Shown one piece after another: positions 34,101 through 46,352 of a DNA stretch of 64,000 nt. This DNA comes from Margaritispora aquatica (lineage: Eukaryota; Ascomycota; Leotiomycetes; Helotiales; Discinellaceae), in assembly GCA_007644065.1 (NCBI GenBank), contig VJWN01000004.1:1922001-1986000 (forward strand), in the 5' to 3' direction. A model generated the notes under the pieces. It was not told the origin of the DNA. It did not search any database and saw only the letters and a program-made list of their open reading frames with translations. Each line of letters opens with the position of its first letter. Within the stretch, counting starts at the first letter, position 1. The position numbers were made by a program, and so were the translations under genes.

Positions 34101-34575
34101 TCAACCCGTGATTGCCAAAGTGCAAATAAAGCTCTCTTCGCAGCCTTGAGACGTTGTGCGTGATAGTTGTAAAGATTATATTCATAGCTTCCTTCTCGAA
34201 GCATGGTAGCGTGTCGTTAGGTAGGTTGTCGGATTTCCCTCGTTTTGATTTTTTGATTTCCTTAAAAAGTGTTGTAAGTGTTTGTGCTGTTGGAGAGAGC
34301 AACTTGGATTGTTCGAAAGACGTCAGGACAATGTCCTTGGTAGAATCAAAGCCCCATGTATTCTACAAAGAAAGAACTCGGCTAAAACAACTATTAGATG
34401 GCACTAGATAATGCGATGATGCATGTAAGGCCTTCTGCGTTCCACATTCTCCTCGGTGTGGTTGGTGGTCTCATAGACAAATCCATTCTTGAAACTGGTG
34501 GTTTTGGAGGACATCCTCGGTTCTTATACCCATAATCTGCTCCGCTCTTCATATCCAACATTCATCCATTTTCGT
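31116..34575. other. Gene-poor region, 3.5 kb
   Basis: No coding region I can support. Longest ORFs are minus 32124-32711 (195 codons, low-complexity His/Thr/Ser) and minus 33016-33483 (155 codons), neither with a recognised domain. A short ATGAG repeat lies at 32673-32696. Confidence 0.4.
32673..32696 (+). repeat. ATGAG pentanucleotide repeat
   Basis: About five tandem copies of GATGA/ATGAG, read directly. Confidence 0.8.
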
Positions 34576-35847
34576 TTATGACGCCACGTTCGTATAAGGC
34601 GTAGGAGTGACTTTCTCAGCCTCCATGATATCCACTTGTTCCCTCTCTCCAATCTGTATACTGGTTCTCGACCGAATAGCTGTATTGGTCCCCACACTCC
34701 CTTTCACACTCCCAATCACACTGCCACCACCATTTCCCATTCCACCCTCCACATCATCCTCCTCTCCACCCCCCTCTCCACCTTCTCCAACCTCACCCTC
34801 CTCGTTATCACCACCTACAACAACGACTCCCTCCGCTCCACCCCTCGCCAGCACCTTCGCCCTCTCAAACTCCGTCCACCAGCCGACATTCTCGCGATCA
34901 GGCAACAAACCCCACCTCAACATCCGCTCTTCCTCTTTAACACTCGTCTCCAAGCAAGCATACGCCCACATCCTGCGATCCGGGCCCTCGACCGCCCTCC
35001 TAACCTCACACAATCGACTCCGATACCCCACTCTCTCCTCATCGCACCCCCATCCGATAACCACCAGAATCGTACTCACAACCAGCAACACAACCGTATA
35101 AATCTGACTCAACAAACAACTCTGGCCCAGACTAATGATATGCACCCCGAACGCGAACCACCCCACGCCACGCACACACGTATACCACCCTCCATGGACC
35201 GGCTCCGGTTTCCGCGTGATGCACCGCAGCACAATCTTCCGCGTCATGTACAACGTAACCATATTCCCCTTTGGACTCGTGACCAGCACCTTGACATGCT
35301 CGTCTTCACTCGGATCCACGCCGGGCGTGTGGGACGCCTCGTCGAGGCCCAGCACATTCTCATTCACTAGGAACCAGCGCACGAAGATACTCGCGCACAT
35401 ACTGAGCGCGTTCGCCAGTCCCCAGAAATCACCCACCAGCAGCGTCAGGGCCGTGAGGCCCAGCAACGGGACGATACCCAGCGAGTTGGTGAATCGTCCC
35501 ATCCACGTCATTTTCTTGGTCTTCCTCAGGTCCACCCACGAGAACACGGTCGTGGCAGCCTTCAACGGCTGCTTGTCCAGCCACCGCGAAAACCACCCTC
35601 CAACCACGGTGGTGGTGATGCTGTCCGTGATGTTGTAGAGCGTGTAGCCCGTCCGATCGCCCGTGAAGTCATCGCCTGCTATCACGTACCCGCCCAGAAT
35701 GGGCAGGAAGGTCGTGTATCGCGAGCGCACGAGACGGCCGATGGCTTTGTTGACGTCTTCGGCGCCGAGGAGGGTCACGAGACCCAAGGCGTCAATTTTG
35801 AAGGGCGCCCAGGTGAGGTAGGCGTGGAGGGGCCAAGGGGGGGACAT
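34576..35847 (-). CDS. Multi-pass membrane protein of unknown family
   Basis: Single-exon frame of 423 residues on the minus strand starting MSPPWPLHAYLTWAPFKIDA. I do not recognise a named domain, though the layout resembles fungal membrane proteins of unknown function. Hydrophobic segments occur near residues 125-143 (LGIVPLLGLTALTLLVGDFW), 145-165, 225-245 (GVGWFAFGVHIISLG) and 250-268 (YTVVLLVVSTILVVIGW). A cytosolic-looking stretch contains many charged residues (RRAVEGPDRRMWAYACLET). The C-terminal 80 residues are Gly/Glu-rich low complexity, then Ser-rich. Codon use is GC3-rich, which explains long antisense ORFs over this gene. Confidence 0.75.
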   Translation of the reverse strand: MSPPWPLHAYLTWAPFKIDALGLVTLLGAEDVNKAIGRLVRSRYTTFLPILGGYVIAGDDFTGDRTGYTLYNITDSITTTVVGGWFSRWLDKQPLKAATTVFSWVDLRKTKKMTWMGRFTNSLGIVPLLGLTALTLLVGDFWGLANALSMCASIFVRWFLVNENVLGLDEASHTPGVDPSEDEHVKVLVTSPKGNMVTLYMTRKIVLRCITRKPEPVHGGWYTCVRGVGWFAFGVHIISLGQSCLLSQIYTVVLLVVSTILVVIGWGCDEERVGYRSRLCEVRRAVEGPDRRMWAYACLETSVKEEERMLRWGLLPDRENVGWWTEFERAKVLARGGAEGVVVVGGDNEEGEVGEGGEGGGEEDDVEGGMGNGGGSVIGSVKGSVGTNTAIRSRTSIQIGEREQVDIMEAEKVTPTPYTNVAS

Positions 35848-36496
35848 GGTGCTGGAGGGGGGGAGGGAGGGAGGAGGTTAGGTCATTAGATATTAGATGT
35901 TGGTAAGTTGGGGATGGGAGTTGGTGCTGAGGATGCTGACGATGAAAGAGATGGTATAAAGGAGAGATGATGATGGAAAACAAGATTGAAGATGAAGATA
36001 CGAGCGCAAAACCGGGGTAGTGAGGCACTGCTAGGCATCTTATGCGGGATGCAAAGCTTGCTTTTCCTGAGGCGTCCTCGGATTGGCGGTCTGTATTCCC
36101 TAGGTTGGGGTTGATTGGAATGGTTGTTTGTAGGGCTGAAGATGCCCAATCGGGTGGATTGCCAGTGAATGGTTCAAGGTTTGAACAGGGAGGAGGCCCG
36201 CCTGTCGGATTTATACGAGCGCTAAAGAAAAGACTGGTGTAAACATAAGGCTCGAGGTTGATGTGTCAGTAAGGTATTGGGTATCAAGGAGTGGGTGTGG
36301 TAATGAAGTAGGAGCTGATGTTTGAATGCGCTGAACAGAATCAAAGTTGAGTAGAACATGCAAACGAATTCAAATTTTGGCCCCTTGTCAGAGTGCGAGA
36401 ATGGGCTTTAGACAGAAAAGGCAAATGGTACATAAAAGATCGCCCGCTTTTGTCTATTTTATATGTCCTCACTATCTCATATCGCAAATACAAAAT
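35848..36496. other. Intergenic region membrane protein / MET10
   Basis: Promoter of the membrane protein and 3' UTR of MET10. Nothing else recognised. Confidence 0.35.
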
Positions 36497-39400
36497 CTAA
36501 TACACTTCAAGCACATACCTCAACTCCTCCTTCAATCGCTCAATCTCCTTCTTTGAATCGACCTTCTTCCCTGTCGCCTTTGCATCCTTCGCAATAGCCT
36601 CCTCAAGCACCTCCGTGACATCTGGCACCGGCCAGGTGGGACCACAAAGATAGAATGCACCCTCCTCCTTGATATACGCCTGGATGATCTCGTTAACGGT
36701 CTGCCTCATCCTGTCCTGGATATAGATCTTCTCGGGCTGATCACGCGAGAACGCACGACCGAGAAGCGTGATCACACCAGCATCTTGGTAGGCCTCCCAT
36801 TCCTCACCGTAAAGGTACTCTTCGCGCTGGTGGCGCGAGCCCATGTACAGCAGGATGGCGCCGATTTCGACACCTGCTGCTTTCTGCATGGCGCGGTACT
36901 GGACGAATGCGCGGAAGGGAGCGAGCCCTGTGCCGAGACCTGCCATGATGAGAGGTGCGCTGTCTTTAACTGGAAGCTTCATGACAGATGGCTTGACGCT
37001 TGCAGTAACCTTTGCACCGATAGGGAGTTGCGACAAGTAGCGGGTTGCTTGGCCGAAGCGATCGCGACCCTTGGGATCGACCCACGCAACAACGACGATC
37101 ATGAGGGCCACGGTGGTGGGGTTCACCATCTGTGAAGAGGCGATGGAATACTCACGACGCTTCATTGGAGACACAATGCGAGCAATGTCGTGGAATGACG
37201 GGTGTGCCGACTTGAATTCGAGCAGGACATCGGCATAGGTCACGGTATCGACTTCAGCCATGCGCTTGAATTTGCTGGCCCCTTCAGCTCCACCGAGAGT
37301 GAGGAGTTCCTTGCGCTCGGCCTCATCGGAGGCAAATTCGGCAAGGGCTTCATAGAAGCGCTTAGGTGGCTTGCCGAAAATGTCGATGTTTTGGACAAGT
37401 GATTGGAAGACAGTTCTGGTGTCGAGAACTTCTGGGTCCTCGCGAGATGGAACTTCAACCACATCCTCGGGATCGAGGCCGTACCACTTCATGAACTCAT
37501 TGACTTGATCAACATCGTTTTCAGCATGGATGCCGAGGGCTTCGCCAATGTTGTACGTGAGGCCAGATGTACCCAGATCAAACTCAATGTGGAAGATGTT
37601 ACGATCATACGTCTTTGGAGTAAGACGACGGTTCTCTTGCACAGTAATCTCATATGTCTTGGCAGTGAGATCTGGTCTCAAAGCAGACTTGGTGCCATAA
37701 GCCTCCTTGAAGATGAGACCCTTAGCAGCCGACTCCCAGTTGCGGAGGTAAGAAGGTTGCTCAGGATCCTCCTTGGCAAAGCCAGTAAAGCTGCTTGTCT
37801 TGATGGTAGCAGGGAGATCAGGCACAGCAGCATCAACCTCGACCTCAGCCCATGAGGCTGGGATCTCAACAGATCGGAAGGCTTTGTCGAGATCAGCAGC
37901 GGCCTCCTTCAGAAGATCAACGGTGCCGTTGATGTCAGCAAGCTTTTGTGGTCCAGCTTGCAAGATATCTGGTCTGGAAAGCTTGAGGAAAGCTAGCTCA
38001 ACGAGAAGCGTCTCAAATGCAGGATCCTTCTCGGCTGCAGATGACAGAGATGGGTCAAGAACAAAGAGCTGTACGCCCTTGAACTTGATCTCATTGCGTA
38101 CATGAGCTGAAAGTTTCTTCTCGAGATCCTCATCCTTGACACCAGGAAGCTTGACAACCAGTTTGCCATTTGCCTTGATACTTTTCAAAATACCGATGTC
38201 CTTGAAAAGCTTCTCTTCGCCGACGTAGACAACATCAGCCTCTTCAATTGGGTAAAATGCCTCAATAGATTTGCGGGAGCTTCGGATATCGGTTCTGACA
38301 GTTCCACCTTGGATGAAATTATCATGTGTCTTACTAACGACGACATTGCTCGATGAATCTCCAGAAAGCAATTTGCTGATAACAGCTGGTGTACTTCTGG
38401 CTGGAGAATCTTCAACATCCCAGAAAGTGTATTGTTCAATTTGGTTGCCACTAAGGAGATTGATTGGAGAAACAGAATCGGCGGTCTTTCCAGTGATTTG
38501 AGCAAAGTAGGCAGCCATAGAAGTTGGAGTAAAGGTCTCCGCACGAGCATACTTCAAATCAATGACAGAAGGAGCCGTGGCCCATCTCTCGGAGAAAACA
38601 GTGGCAGCCAAAACATCCTCGTAGAGGTTTGAGTGGCTGGATACATCCGCAACAGTGGTCTGGTCAAGAACTTGACCAAGAACAGCAATTGAGCGGACTG
38701 AATCGGGGAGAGCCTTCAAGAATGCCTCCTCAACGAATGGTCGGTAGACGCGAACGCTGATGACTCCAACCTTGCTGCCATTAGCAGAGAGCTTCTCAGC
38801 AACTTGAGCTGCGATGGAACTTTCGACACTTCCGAAAACTACCAAAACGCTTTCTGCTTCAGCGTGACCACGATATTCGAATAGTGAGTATGCAGTACCG
38901 AGCTCGCTGTTGAATGCGCTCAGCAATTGGGCAGCCTTGGTCTCAGCATTGGCTCTCTTGCTGAGGTTGGCCAACTCCTTCACCACGTTCGTGTATGCAT
39001 TGCTCAGGCCAGATGAGTTCAACACATCAATGACACGCAAAGTATCACGACCCACATTGACACCATCGTAGATATGGATGGTTGGCAAAACAGAAGCCAA
39101 GATGGTAGAGAAAACCGCCATGTGCTGAGTTTCGTATGCGGAAGAGCTAGAAACAAGTCCCAAGCCCAAATCCTCTGCAACAATCATGGCAGTAGCATAA
39201 TCAGTCACCAATCCGGTTCCAGCTCCAGGAGCATAATCCACAGCAGCAACATGAGCGACAAATGGGTTTGCGACCGAGTACAACAAAGCCAGCTGGTCAA
39301 GAGCTGATCGCAGATTGTGCAGACTAGACGACGAAGCAAGTAATGCTTGAGGGATATGTCTCTTGGTTAAGTCGAAATCCTTCGAGAACATATATCCCAA

Positions 39401-39870
39401 TGCAATTGACCCCGCACCAGACCTGGTCTGCATTGGGGCAACCTGTGTGGTGTATCCATTCGCATTTCGTGTGTTCAATTCGGACCAATTCCTCACAGCG
39501 ACATCGAGGTCAAAGGACTCGGGGGAGTACGAGAATATTTTGTCGGAGAGAGCATATGCCACTTGCTGAACCAATGTCTGCGCAGTCACGTAGGTAGGTC
39601 CGCTGAGAGAGGCGTAGGAGGTCGGCTGGCCGAAAGGCAGGCTTGTTGACTTCTGGGTGAACTTTCGGAAGGATGAAGTCTCTGGCTCTGTATTCCAGGT
39701 GCTAGTAAGAGTAGGTCCTCCCTTTGGAGCCTGTGGATATGTTAAATTGTGCCATTGGCAAATTGTTCACTAGATCTTACCTGTCCCTTCGTTGGAGAAG
39801 TAAGAACACTCATTGCGTCGGATGCCTTGCGTTTTCTCGTTGAAGAGTCGATTTCCATGGGATCGCCCAT
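36497..39870 (-). CDS. MET10: Sulfite reductase [NADPH] flavoprotein subunit (MET10 type)
   Basis: Flavoprotein component of assimilatory sulfite reductase, passing electrons from NADPH to the hemoprotein subunit to make sulfide for Cys/Met synthesis. Exons 39870-39781 and 39730-36497 give 1107 residues. The start yields MGDPMEIDSSTRKRKASDAM; a 50-nt intron follows codon 30. The N-terminal half resembles pyruvate:ferredoxin oxidoreductase domains (VQQVAYALSDKIFSYSPESF, APGAGTGLVTDYATAMIVAE). The C-terminal half is a FNR-like FAD/NADPH module: NIFHIEFDLGTSGLTYNIGE, REYSIASSQ, MAGLGTGLAPFRAFVQYR, LYMGSRHQREEYLYGEEWE and YLCGPTWPVPDV. The end ELRYVLEVY is typical. No FMN-binding flavodoxin domain is evident, as in other MET10 proteins. 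Confidence 0.95.
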
Positions 39871-41166
39871 TGTAAAGTACTTGCTTTGACCGCTTGGTCA
39901 AAGTGGATATTAGAGTGAAAAAAGTGTTTCAAGGAACGCAAATACCTGAACCACTGATTCAATTGAGAGAGATGGGAAGGTGGATAGAAAGAAACAACCA
40001 AAGGGGCGAAGAGTGTATGCCGGAAGTATTTTGATATTCGAGAAATATGGATTTAGGCTGAAAAGAGACTTAGCTTCTTGAAGAGATCTTTGGGCAAAGA
40101 TCTATTCTGCCCCCATCCTGCCCGGCCATTCACTGAATTGGTAATTGGGGGAACTCTGGATCGGAGTCTAGATCATTGCTCGTTGGTGGTTGGTGGTTCA
40201 TAGTGCAAAGAAAAGCGTTTCAAAAAAATTCCGAAAGTCACGAAAAATCACGCCTTCTCATCCTTGCCACAGCCTCGGATCAATCTTTGTCCGGGACACC
40301 GAGGTAACGACAAGCTAATATATCCTTATAGGTTACTTCTTGTAATATATATCATATATATCATATTTATAATAGAACAATATCTGTCAATGGATTTTCT
40401 TTCGAAAACTCTACGAAAGGGTTTGGATGTGTTTTCCTGAGCATTTTCTTCTGCCTAATTGGCTAGGTTGGAGATGTCAAAATGACAATGATATTTCAAG
40501 CTTCAGTATCCATTTGGGTCATACACAATTTTCGATGCATGCCAGTGTTGAGCACATGAAACAACCTACGACATTATTCAATGAATCCTAGGTTCTAATA
40601 GCAGCTTGTTTTGAATAGAAATAAAAGACGAGCGGCTGAACTCGAGGAGCAACATCAACAGGAAGCAAGCGAGCACTTGGCCTAGGTAAGGCAGAGCTGG
40701 GTTACATCATTTTCCTAACAATGTATAGGTAAGTTGAAGGTCACATCATACATAAGATACGTACTTCGCCAAAATTGAGGATGAATATCCTTCGGAAAGA
40801 GTTTGTGCTACATACGGCATTATCAAAGAAGTTCCGGCATCACCACCCAGAGACAAGCCCAAAACTATAAATAGACAAGACAAAGAATCCCAAGACGTCG
40901 CTTAAAGAGCCCTTTCCAACATTTCCAAAAGCTCAAAAGGGGATAGGAAAAAAAAATCAAAACGCTGACTGGTCGAACCATCCTCATATCGACTATAAGA
41001 GTACGCGAAAAACCCACCCAAGCCCGATGAACCTTCATCCACTTCCATTTTCACCACCTCCCTCACCCATCCTTTCTGAAGCTCGACCGACAATTAAGGA
41101 TGGCTCCTTGGGAACTATGAGATCTTAAAATCTCCTTCCCATCCAACTTCGACTGTCTCACACCCC
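39871..41166. other. Intergenic region upstream of MET10
   Basis: 1.3 kb with the MET10 promoter. AT-rich around 40320-40400 (runs of ATATAT). I looked for CACGTG and ATGRYRYCAT sulfur-control sites and saw none clearly. No gene supported. Confidence 0.35.
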
Positions 41167-41676
41167 TCACAGTGAGAATCTGGAGAAATCACCAACCAGT
41201 CCACCAGTCCAGTTGCCCTCGCTGCAATGCCCAGCCTTGCAACCTTCGCAAAGCTCTTTCTCATGTGGAACTTTACTTCCGCCTGAGTATGGAGGCCTTT
41301 CCTGCTCAATTCCACACCATTCTTTAAGGCGATAAGCAATTCTCTCTGCGTACGAGTAGTTCAGAGTTGGCTTTCCTAGCCTATTGCATTCCATACAACG
41401 CTGATTATACACCCTTGCATTGTATCTTTCTCCCGGGTACATACGAATCGTAATGGCGATTTTCTTGCTCGACCATCCATTTGTCTGACAGCTTTGATTG
41501 CCGCAGCTAAATCGGCCCATGATGGTCGTGTCGTATGCTTTAACATAATTATCCTCGTCGTCAAGATCGTGAAAAGTGAAATGGAGGTCGTCGTCCTCCA
41601 GCAAGCGTGACACTTTGTCGTGCATGGATGGGAACATTCCCCATCGTGATTGATGTGCGTCTCTTTTTCTTCCCAT
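41167..41676 (-). CDS. 3CxxC-type zinc-finger protein
   Basis: Single exon, 169 residues, starting MGRKRDAHQSRWGMFPSMHD. It matches the zf-3CxxC family, a zinc-binding domain shared with receptor-transporting proteins. The first CxxC-like pair is in FMGRFSCGNQSCQTNGWSSK (read MGRFSC), the central block is KIAITIRMYPGERYNARVYN then QRCMECNRLGKP, and the last is ELCEGCKAGHC. The conserved WSSKKI and YAERIAYRLKEW segments support it. Function in fungi is not established. No membrane segment is present. Confidence 0.88.
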   Translation of the reverse strand: MGRKRDAHQSRWGMFPSMHDKVSRLLEDDDLHFTFHDLDDEDNYVKAYDTTIMGRFSCGNQSCQTNGWSSKKIAITIRMYPGERYNARVYNQRCMECNRLGKPTLNYSYAERIAYRLKEWCGIEQERPPYSGGSKVPHEKELCEGCKAGHCSEGNWTGGLVGDFSRFSL

Positions 41677-42544
41677 GGCTGAAGCAAAAGCAGTTTGAAA
41701 GGAGGATAATGTAGGGTTTTCTGGAGCAGGATTAGGAGAAGATTGTGAAGCTCTGTGTTATGTCCTCCCTTTCTTCTAAAGCCAGATGAGCAAGAAGAGG
41801 CCTCAGATTCAGATGTTAGGGAGCTTCATTGACGATTTATTCTGGGCATTCGAGGAGAAGTTCAGCTGGCGTTCCCAAACCTTAAGTTTCCTTTCACCCA
41901 ATAAATTTGCATATCAACAGAGTGTGGGAGTACAAGCTTAGATGGAATAGTAACCATAGCTTACCCCGCCCTTTCATCACGTCGAGGTGAGATGGTTTTC
42001 CTTATTCCTATTGCTGCGATCCTTTTTGCTGGCTTCATCGGGTTTCTGATCTTGTGCCAATTGTTCTTGTTTTGATGTCTGATCGGCCTTCTGATCTTAC
42101 GATTGCAGTTGTTCGTGCTGGTTCGATGTCCGGCAGAGCTAGTGCAAGGACAAGAAGAAAAGACCAATAAGAAAAGGACAAGACGTTTGATTAAGAGGGA
42201 ATCATTGGCCCCTTTCTAAGCGAAGGCCATATCGTCGGCTGCAATTGCCTTTCCAGTCTCGAGACATCTCCAGAGATGGTAGGAATACAAGACGAGCAAA
42301 AGAAAACAGAGAGTAGTTAGCTATTTAACTCGACAATCTTGTGCTATCCATTGGATGTCGATAATCTTATCAACTGTTGATTTTTCCTAAGCGATATGAT
42401 TATTGCAGTACAGTAGGTTGCTGCGCATAAGCCACTTTTTTTTTATAGTAGTTATACCATATACGCTTTGAAGGCATCATTCAAAAATGGCTCTCGTGGC
42501 CAGCGTCAATGATAAGAACCCCGTCAAAAGTTTGCATTTATAAC
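41677..42544. other. Intergenic region, no gene seen
   Basis: About 870 bp. Contains the 3CxxC gene promoter. No supported ORF. Confidence 0.35.
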
Positions 42545-42960
42545 TCAGACGACTCTCACCCCTCCAGCGCCACCTGGCTGAATCTGCAAAAACACCATCA
42601 ACACAGCCGAACACGCAGCCACAGCCGCCAGACTCTCAAACAGCATTGCCGTCGTCGCAATGCCTACAAGCACATAAAATACAATAATAAAGCCGCTGAT
42701 GATAAACAGTCTGATACTGCTTTGCTCAACCTGATACAATGCCCACATCGGCCCGATCAGCATCCCAAGCCCAATGAAGCCAACCACGCCGGCAGAGAAC
42801 GTCTCGACGCGGCTGTCGTGGTACCAAACCGTCTCGTCTGCTTCTTTGTACTTGATCTCTTGATCACTCGGCTCTCGCGAGAGATAACACTTCAGGAGCC
42901 TGGTCCCGAGGCTTCAAGAACACGGCGGAACCACGAGCGCGACTTGAGTGAGACACACAT
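42545..42960 (-). pseudogene. DUF6594-like C-terminal fragment, frame-broken
   Basis: The minus strand encodes a segment ending in two membrane helices: ADETVWYHDSRVETFSAGVV, FIGLGMLIGPMWAL, FIISGFIIVFYVLVGIATTA and FESLAAVAACSAVLMVFLQ, ending GGAGGVRVV. This arrangement is the C-terminal part of fungal DUF6594 proteins. The frame is open only back to about 42895; upstream, a plausible continuation (SLKSRSWFRRVLEASGPGS) lies in another frame and runs into a stop. I could not find an upstream exon with the conserved N-terminal half. A multi-exon intact gene is the alternative. Confidence 0.5.
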
Positions 42961-43142
42961 TGATGAGGTTGTCTTCGTGCTTCTGGCGGATGTATGCCAC
43001 TCCAGAGGAGAATATAACATTTCGGTTGCCGTACCTGCTCTAAATCTTTGGGTCTGACTGGTGGTCGAGATGCTAGTCTACTATGATCGTGGATGAACGA
43101 GTCTTCAAGCGGAGACTTGGAGATACGAGCTGCGATAGTCAA

Positions 43143-44791
43143 GCTGGATGGCTTGGGGCTTACTGTACTCTCTCACTGCTTTAATTAGCTCATCAATGAC
43201 TTCTCTCCGAATGGGAAAACTTTCTAGCCGCAAGGAGCCATTTGGCAGGTGGTTTATACCGAAGACTAAAAGAGACGGTTCTGGAGAAGATGACTCCAGG
43301 AATCCGGTCGTTGATATCTGGTCAAATGATTAGAAGTATCTTGGACGCGAAAGACGGAAAACTTGGCAAGCCGAGGGCAGGAAAGATGATATTGAGCATT
43401 CGGCGCCCTAAAGTATGGGAAGGCGAGTGGAAGCGGATCTAAGTCTAGATTCAAGACTCGATATGAAGAGAAGAGACAGGAATCAATATTGGGTTGGAAT
43501 TATGGTGAATTTTGGCAAATACGGGGACTCATTCTGTCCGTGATAGTTAGGAATTATATTTTGTTTGCGGTATTCTGGTTGAGCCACTCGGTTCAAGAAT
43601 GTATTGTTACTTGAGTTCCACCGACTGGCTGTTTCAAAATTAATTGTCTTGGCCTTCGTCCTCTTTCCTATACGAAAATGTGCGATGCCAGTGCCGGAAG
43701 ATGCACTGCCACTGATTTCGCTTGTTAGCTATACTGTCAAAAGTCCTGAGCACTAACGCATCGAGAAGAGATTAAGGGTAGGTGTTTGTCAGAGGTTCAA
43801 CCCTCGCCTGGGGACTTTCAACCTGGCAACTGATTTACCTCAATAGATTGGTAAATTTTGTGGTGTTTCGGAGAGTTGCGTTGGATAGCCCTCGAAGTGT
43901 ACTGGCTTCCTTCTTTTCTTTCTCAGGCGACAAGTGTAAACATACACAAACAAAGAACTGGAATCTCATAACTTGAGAGCATAATTAGACAGTATATCAA
44001 TGAAACTTAAGAAGGACATTGATATGTATAACAATACTCATAGTCAAATGCCTTAGAGAGATGACCAGCGTTTCGCACAACAACAATCATCCAACGTTGT
44101 CAAGAGCTTAAACCTCTGAATTCTTCACAAAGGATAGAGCATTACTGATTTCTCTCCACGACTCACTTGAATCTTGGATCGCTTGCATCACTCTCCTGTT
44201 GAATTTCATGACGTTGGACGTTGGAAGAGCATGTATGTTTTCAAAATTATGGCGTGAATCAGCGATGAATCCACAAATTACGGCCTTAATAATCCATCCA
44301 ATAATCACTTACTATCCCTACCTCACTAAAGTCCTCTCAATTCTCTTCTCCAATTCGCTGGTTAAGTCCGGACTGCATGGGAGACCATCTTGAGACACCT
44401 CGGCTCGTGGTCACCGAGCTGATTACGCCCTTATTTACTTGAGCCTTGGGAACAATTGACTGATTACTATGCAGTGATTATGTACACATGCAAAAACAGC
44501 CATAGGATATGGCATTATTACTACCCCTACCTACGTAGTCTCTATAGGAAAGGAGTTTGGGTTCCGCCGAGTCCTACTCGTTCGTCGGAATAAGGAATGT
44601 GGCATGGTGAATAGCATATCGTGATCGAATCCCTGCCTATGACGGGCTTTGGATAAAAGAACTTCAATTCCCCAAACTTTAAATTCTGTATATAAACAAG
44701 CACACATCGACAACCCTCCAGTTCTAATACAGTACATCTGCGACCATTCAATCATAGAAATTCGAAACGTTACAATAATCCAATCCTCAAA
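43143..44791. other. Intergenic region, 1.6 kb
   Basis: No supported gene. ORFs such as 43148-43333, 43782-43976 and 44199-44393 are short and unrecognised. Contains the FMP52 promoter. Confidence 0.35.
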
Positions 44792-45585
44792 ATGACTTCA
44801 ACTCTTCTCGTTGGATCAACAGGTCTAGTGGTTCGTCCTCCTCAATCCTCCCATCTGATCACTTTGTGTCACAAGAAGCACAACAGGCCTACTGTACCAT
44901 CTGCCACATAGTCAAACACCTACTAACACGACTCTCGCAGGGCTCCCACATCCTCTCAACCCTCCTCTCCCTGCCCACAATCAGCAGCGTGCACGCCCTC
45001 GCCCGTCGGGCCCCCGCCAGCACCGACCCAAAACTACACCCCCTCGTTTCCGACTCCTCATCCTGGGTCTCACAAGTCACCAGCGCCCTCACACCACTAC
45101 CCAGCATCTTCCTCTCCGCGCTCGGCACCACGCGGGGCGCAGCCGGCTCGCTCGAAGCCCAGCGCCTCATCGACTACGACCTCAACCTCAACCTCGCCGT
45201 GGCCGCCAAAGCCGCTGGCGTGAAGGTCTACGTCCTCATCAGCACGGCTGGCGCGAACGCGCACTCCTTCATGGCGTACCCGAAGATGAAGGGCGAGCTG
45301 GAAGAGAGCATCAAGGGGCTTGGGTTCGACACGACGGTCATTCTGCGTCCGGGCTTGTTGGTTGGTGCAAGAGAGGATAGCAGGCCCACCGAGTGGGTGC
45401 TTAGGAGGATTGCGGGCGCGGCGGGCGTGGTGGGCGCAAAGGACTTTTGGGCCCAGGATGCGGATGTCGTTGCGAAGGCGGCGGTTTCGGCGGGGTTGCA
45501 GGCGCTGGCTGGCGGGAAGCCGAAGGTGTGGGAGTTGGCGCAGGGGGATATCGTGAGGTTGGGGAAGACGGAGTGGAAGGCTTGA
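44792..45585 (+). CDS. FMP52: FMP52-type mitochondrial NAD(P)-binding protein
   Basis: Atypical short-chain dehydrogenase-like protein of the mitochondrial outer membrane; substrate unknown. Exons 44792-44830 and 44941-45585 give 227 residues. The first exon encodes MTSTLLVGSTGLV and the second begins GSHILSTLLSLP, so the splice completes the nucleotide-binding motif GSTGLVGSHIL. Later motifs are LGTTRGAAGS, VLISTAGANAH, YPKMKGELEE (a YxxxK pair) and ILRPGLLVGAREDSRP, as expected for this family. The donor is GTTCGT, slightly unusual. The gene is convergent with the small gene at 45866. Confidence 0.92.
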
Positions 45586-45865
45586 TTGTTTGGGGAGTGA
45601 TGGTGAGGATGTTGTGGTTTTATACAGTGAAAAAGCGAGAGCGTTGTGATGTTGGTCGTTGGCCAGCTAGTGATACCTTTTGAGCGACTTTCTTTTGGAT
45701 AACCGGCTGTTTTGTGTTTCTATAGTACAAGATACAAATTGTCTGAGCTTCCATTTCGAATCATAATATATACAAAGCCCCATACCGAAGCATTCAATTA
45801 TCATAAATACAAATCCTACATACACAAGCAACAAAACCTCCTTCTCTTTTTGCATATCCATCAAC

Positions 45866-46352
45866 CTAACCATTCTTCAGCCCACTGCCAGCACCACTCT
45901 TCTTATTCTGCGCCGCTCCCTCTGATCCCCCTTCTGCTTCCTTTCCACCCTGCTTCGAGACGTCTTTATTTCCTGGAGACACGTCTAAAGCCTGTTTTAC
46001 CACAACATTAGCATCAATATTCACGAAGTCACCAACATCGTATGCAATCCGTTTCCACTACCATCTCTCAACAAGCGAGACAAACTATACGCACATCACT
46101 ATCCTTCCCCGCCTCCTTCGTCTCCTGCTCCGGCCGCGTCGTACTGGGATCAAAGGCCTCATCGCTGTGCGCAGCTTGGTCATCGGTTCCGGATTTCGAA
46201 TACTCGGTCGGTTCGGTGTTCATACTCTCTCTGTCCTCGAAGCCTTTGCGTGGGGAGAAGAGGGAGGCATGGTGCGTGAATGCTCGCGTGCGGGGGACTT
46301 GGTGGAGTGTGAAGCGAGAGCGGACGAGGGGGGTTAGGCGGAGAGGTGTCAT
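45866..46352 (-). CDS. Small conserved-type protein with mitochondrial targeting sequence
   Basis: Two exons, 46352-46095 and 45991-45866, joined in phase 0 give 127 residues. The N-terminus MTPLRLTPLVRSRFTLHQVP and RTRAFTHHASLF is Arg-rich and lacks acidic residues: a typical mitochondrial presequence. The rest is hydrophilic and charged (GTDDQAAHSDEAFDPSTTRP) and ends with Gly/Lys/Ser-rich low complexity (KKSGAGSGLKNG). Similar small proteins of unknown function occur in many Pezizomycotina, by my recollection. The second exon is the only in-frame partner found. Confidence 0.75.

Noticed and set aside
34607..35370. Long plus-strand ORFs (164 and 244 codons)
   Set aside because: Antisense to the GC3-rich membrane protein gene; composition is Pro/Thr/His low complexity with no recognised motif.
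43794..43803. GGTTCAACCC, resembling a tRNA B box
   Set aside because: No A box or acceptor-stem pairing around it; no cloverleaf can be drawn.
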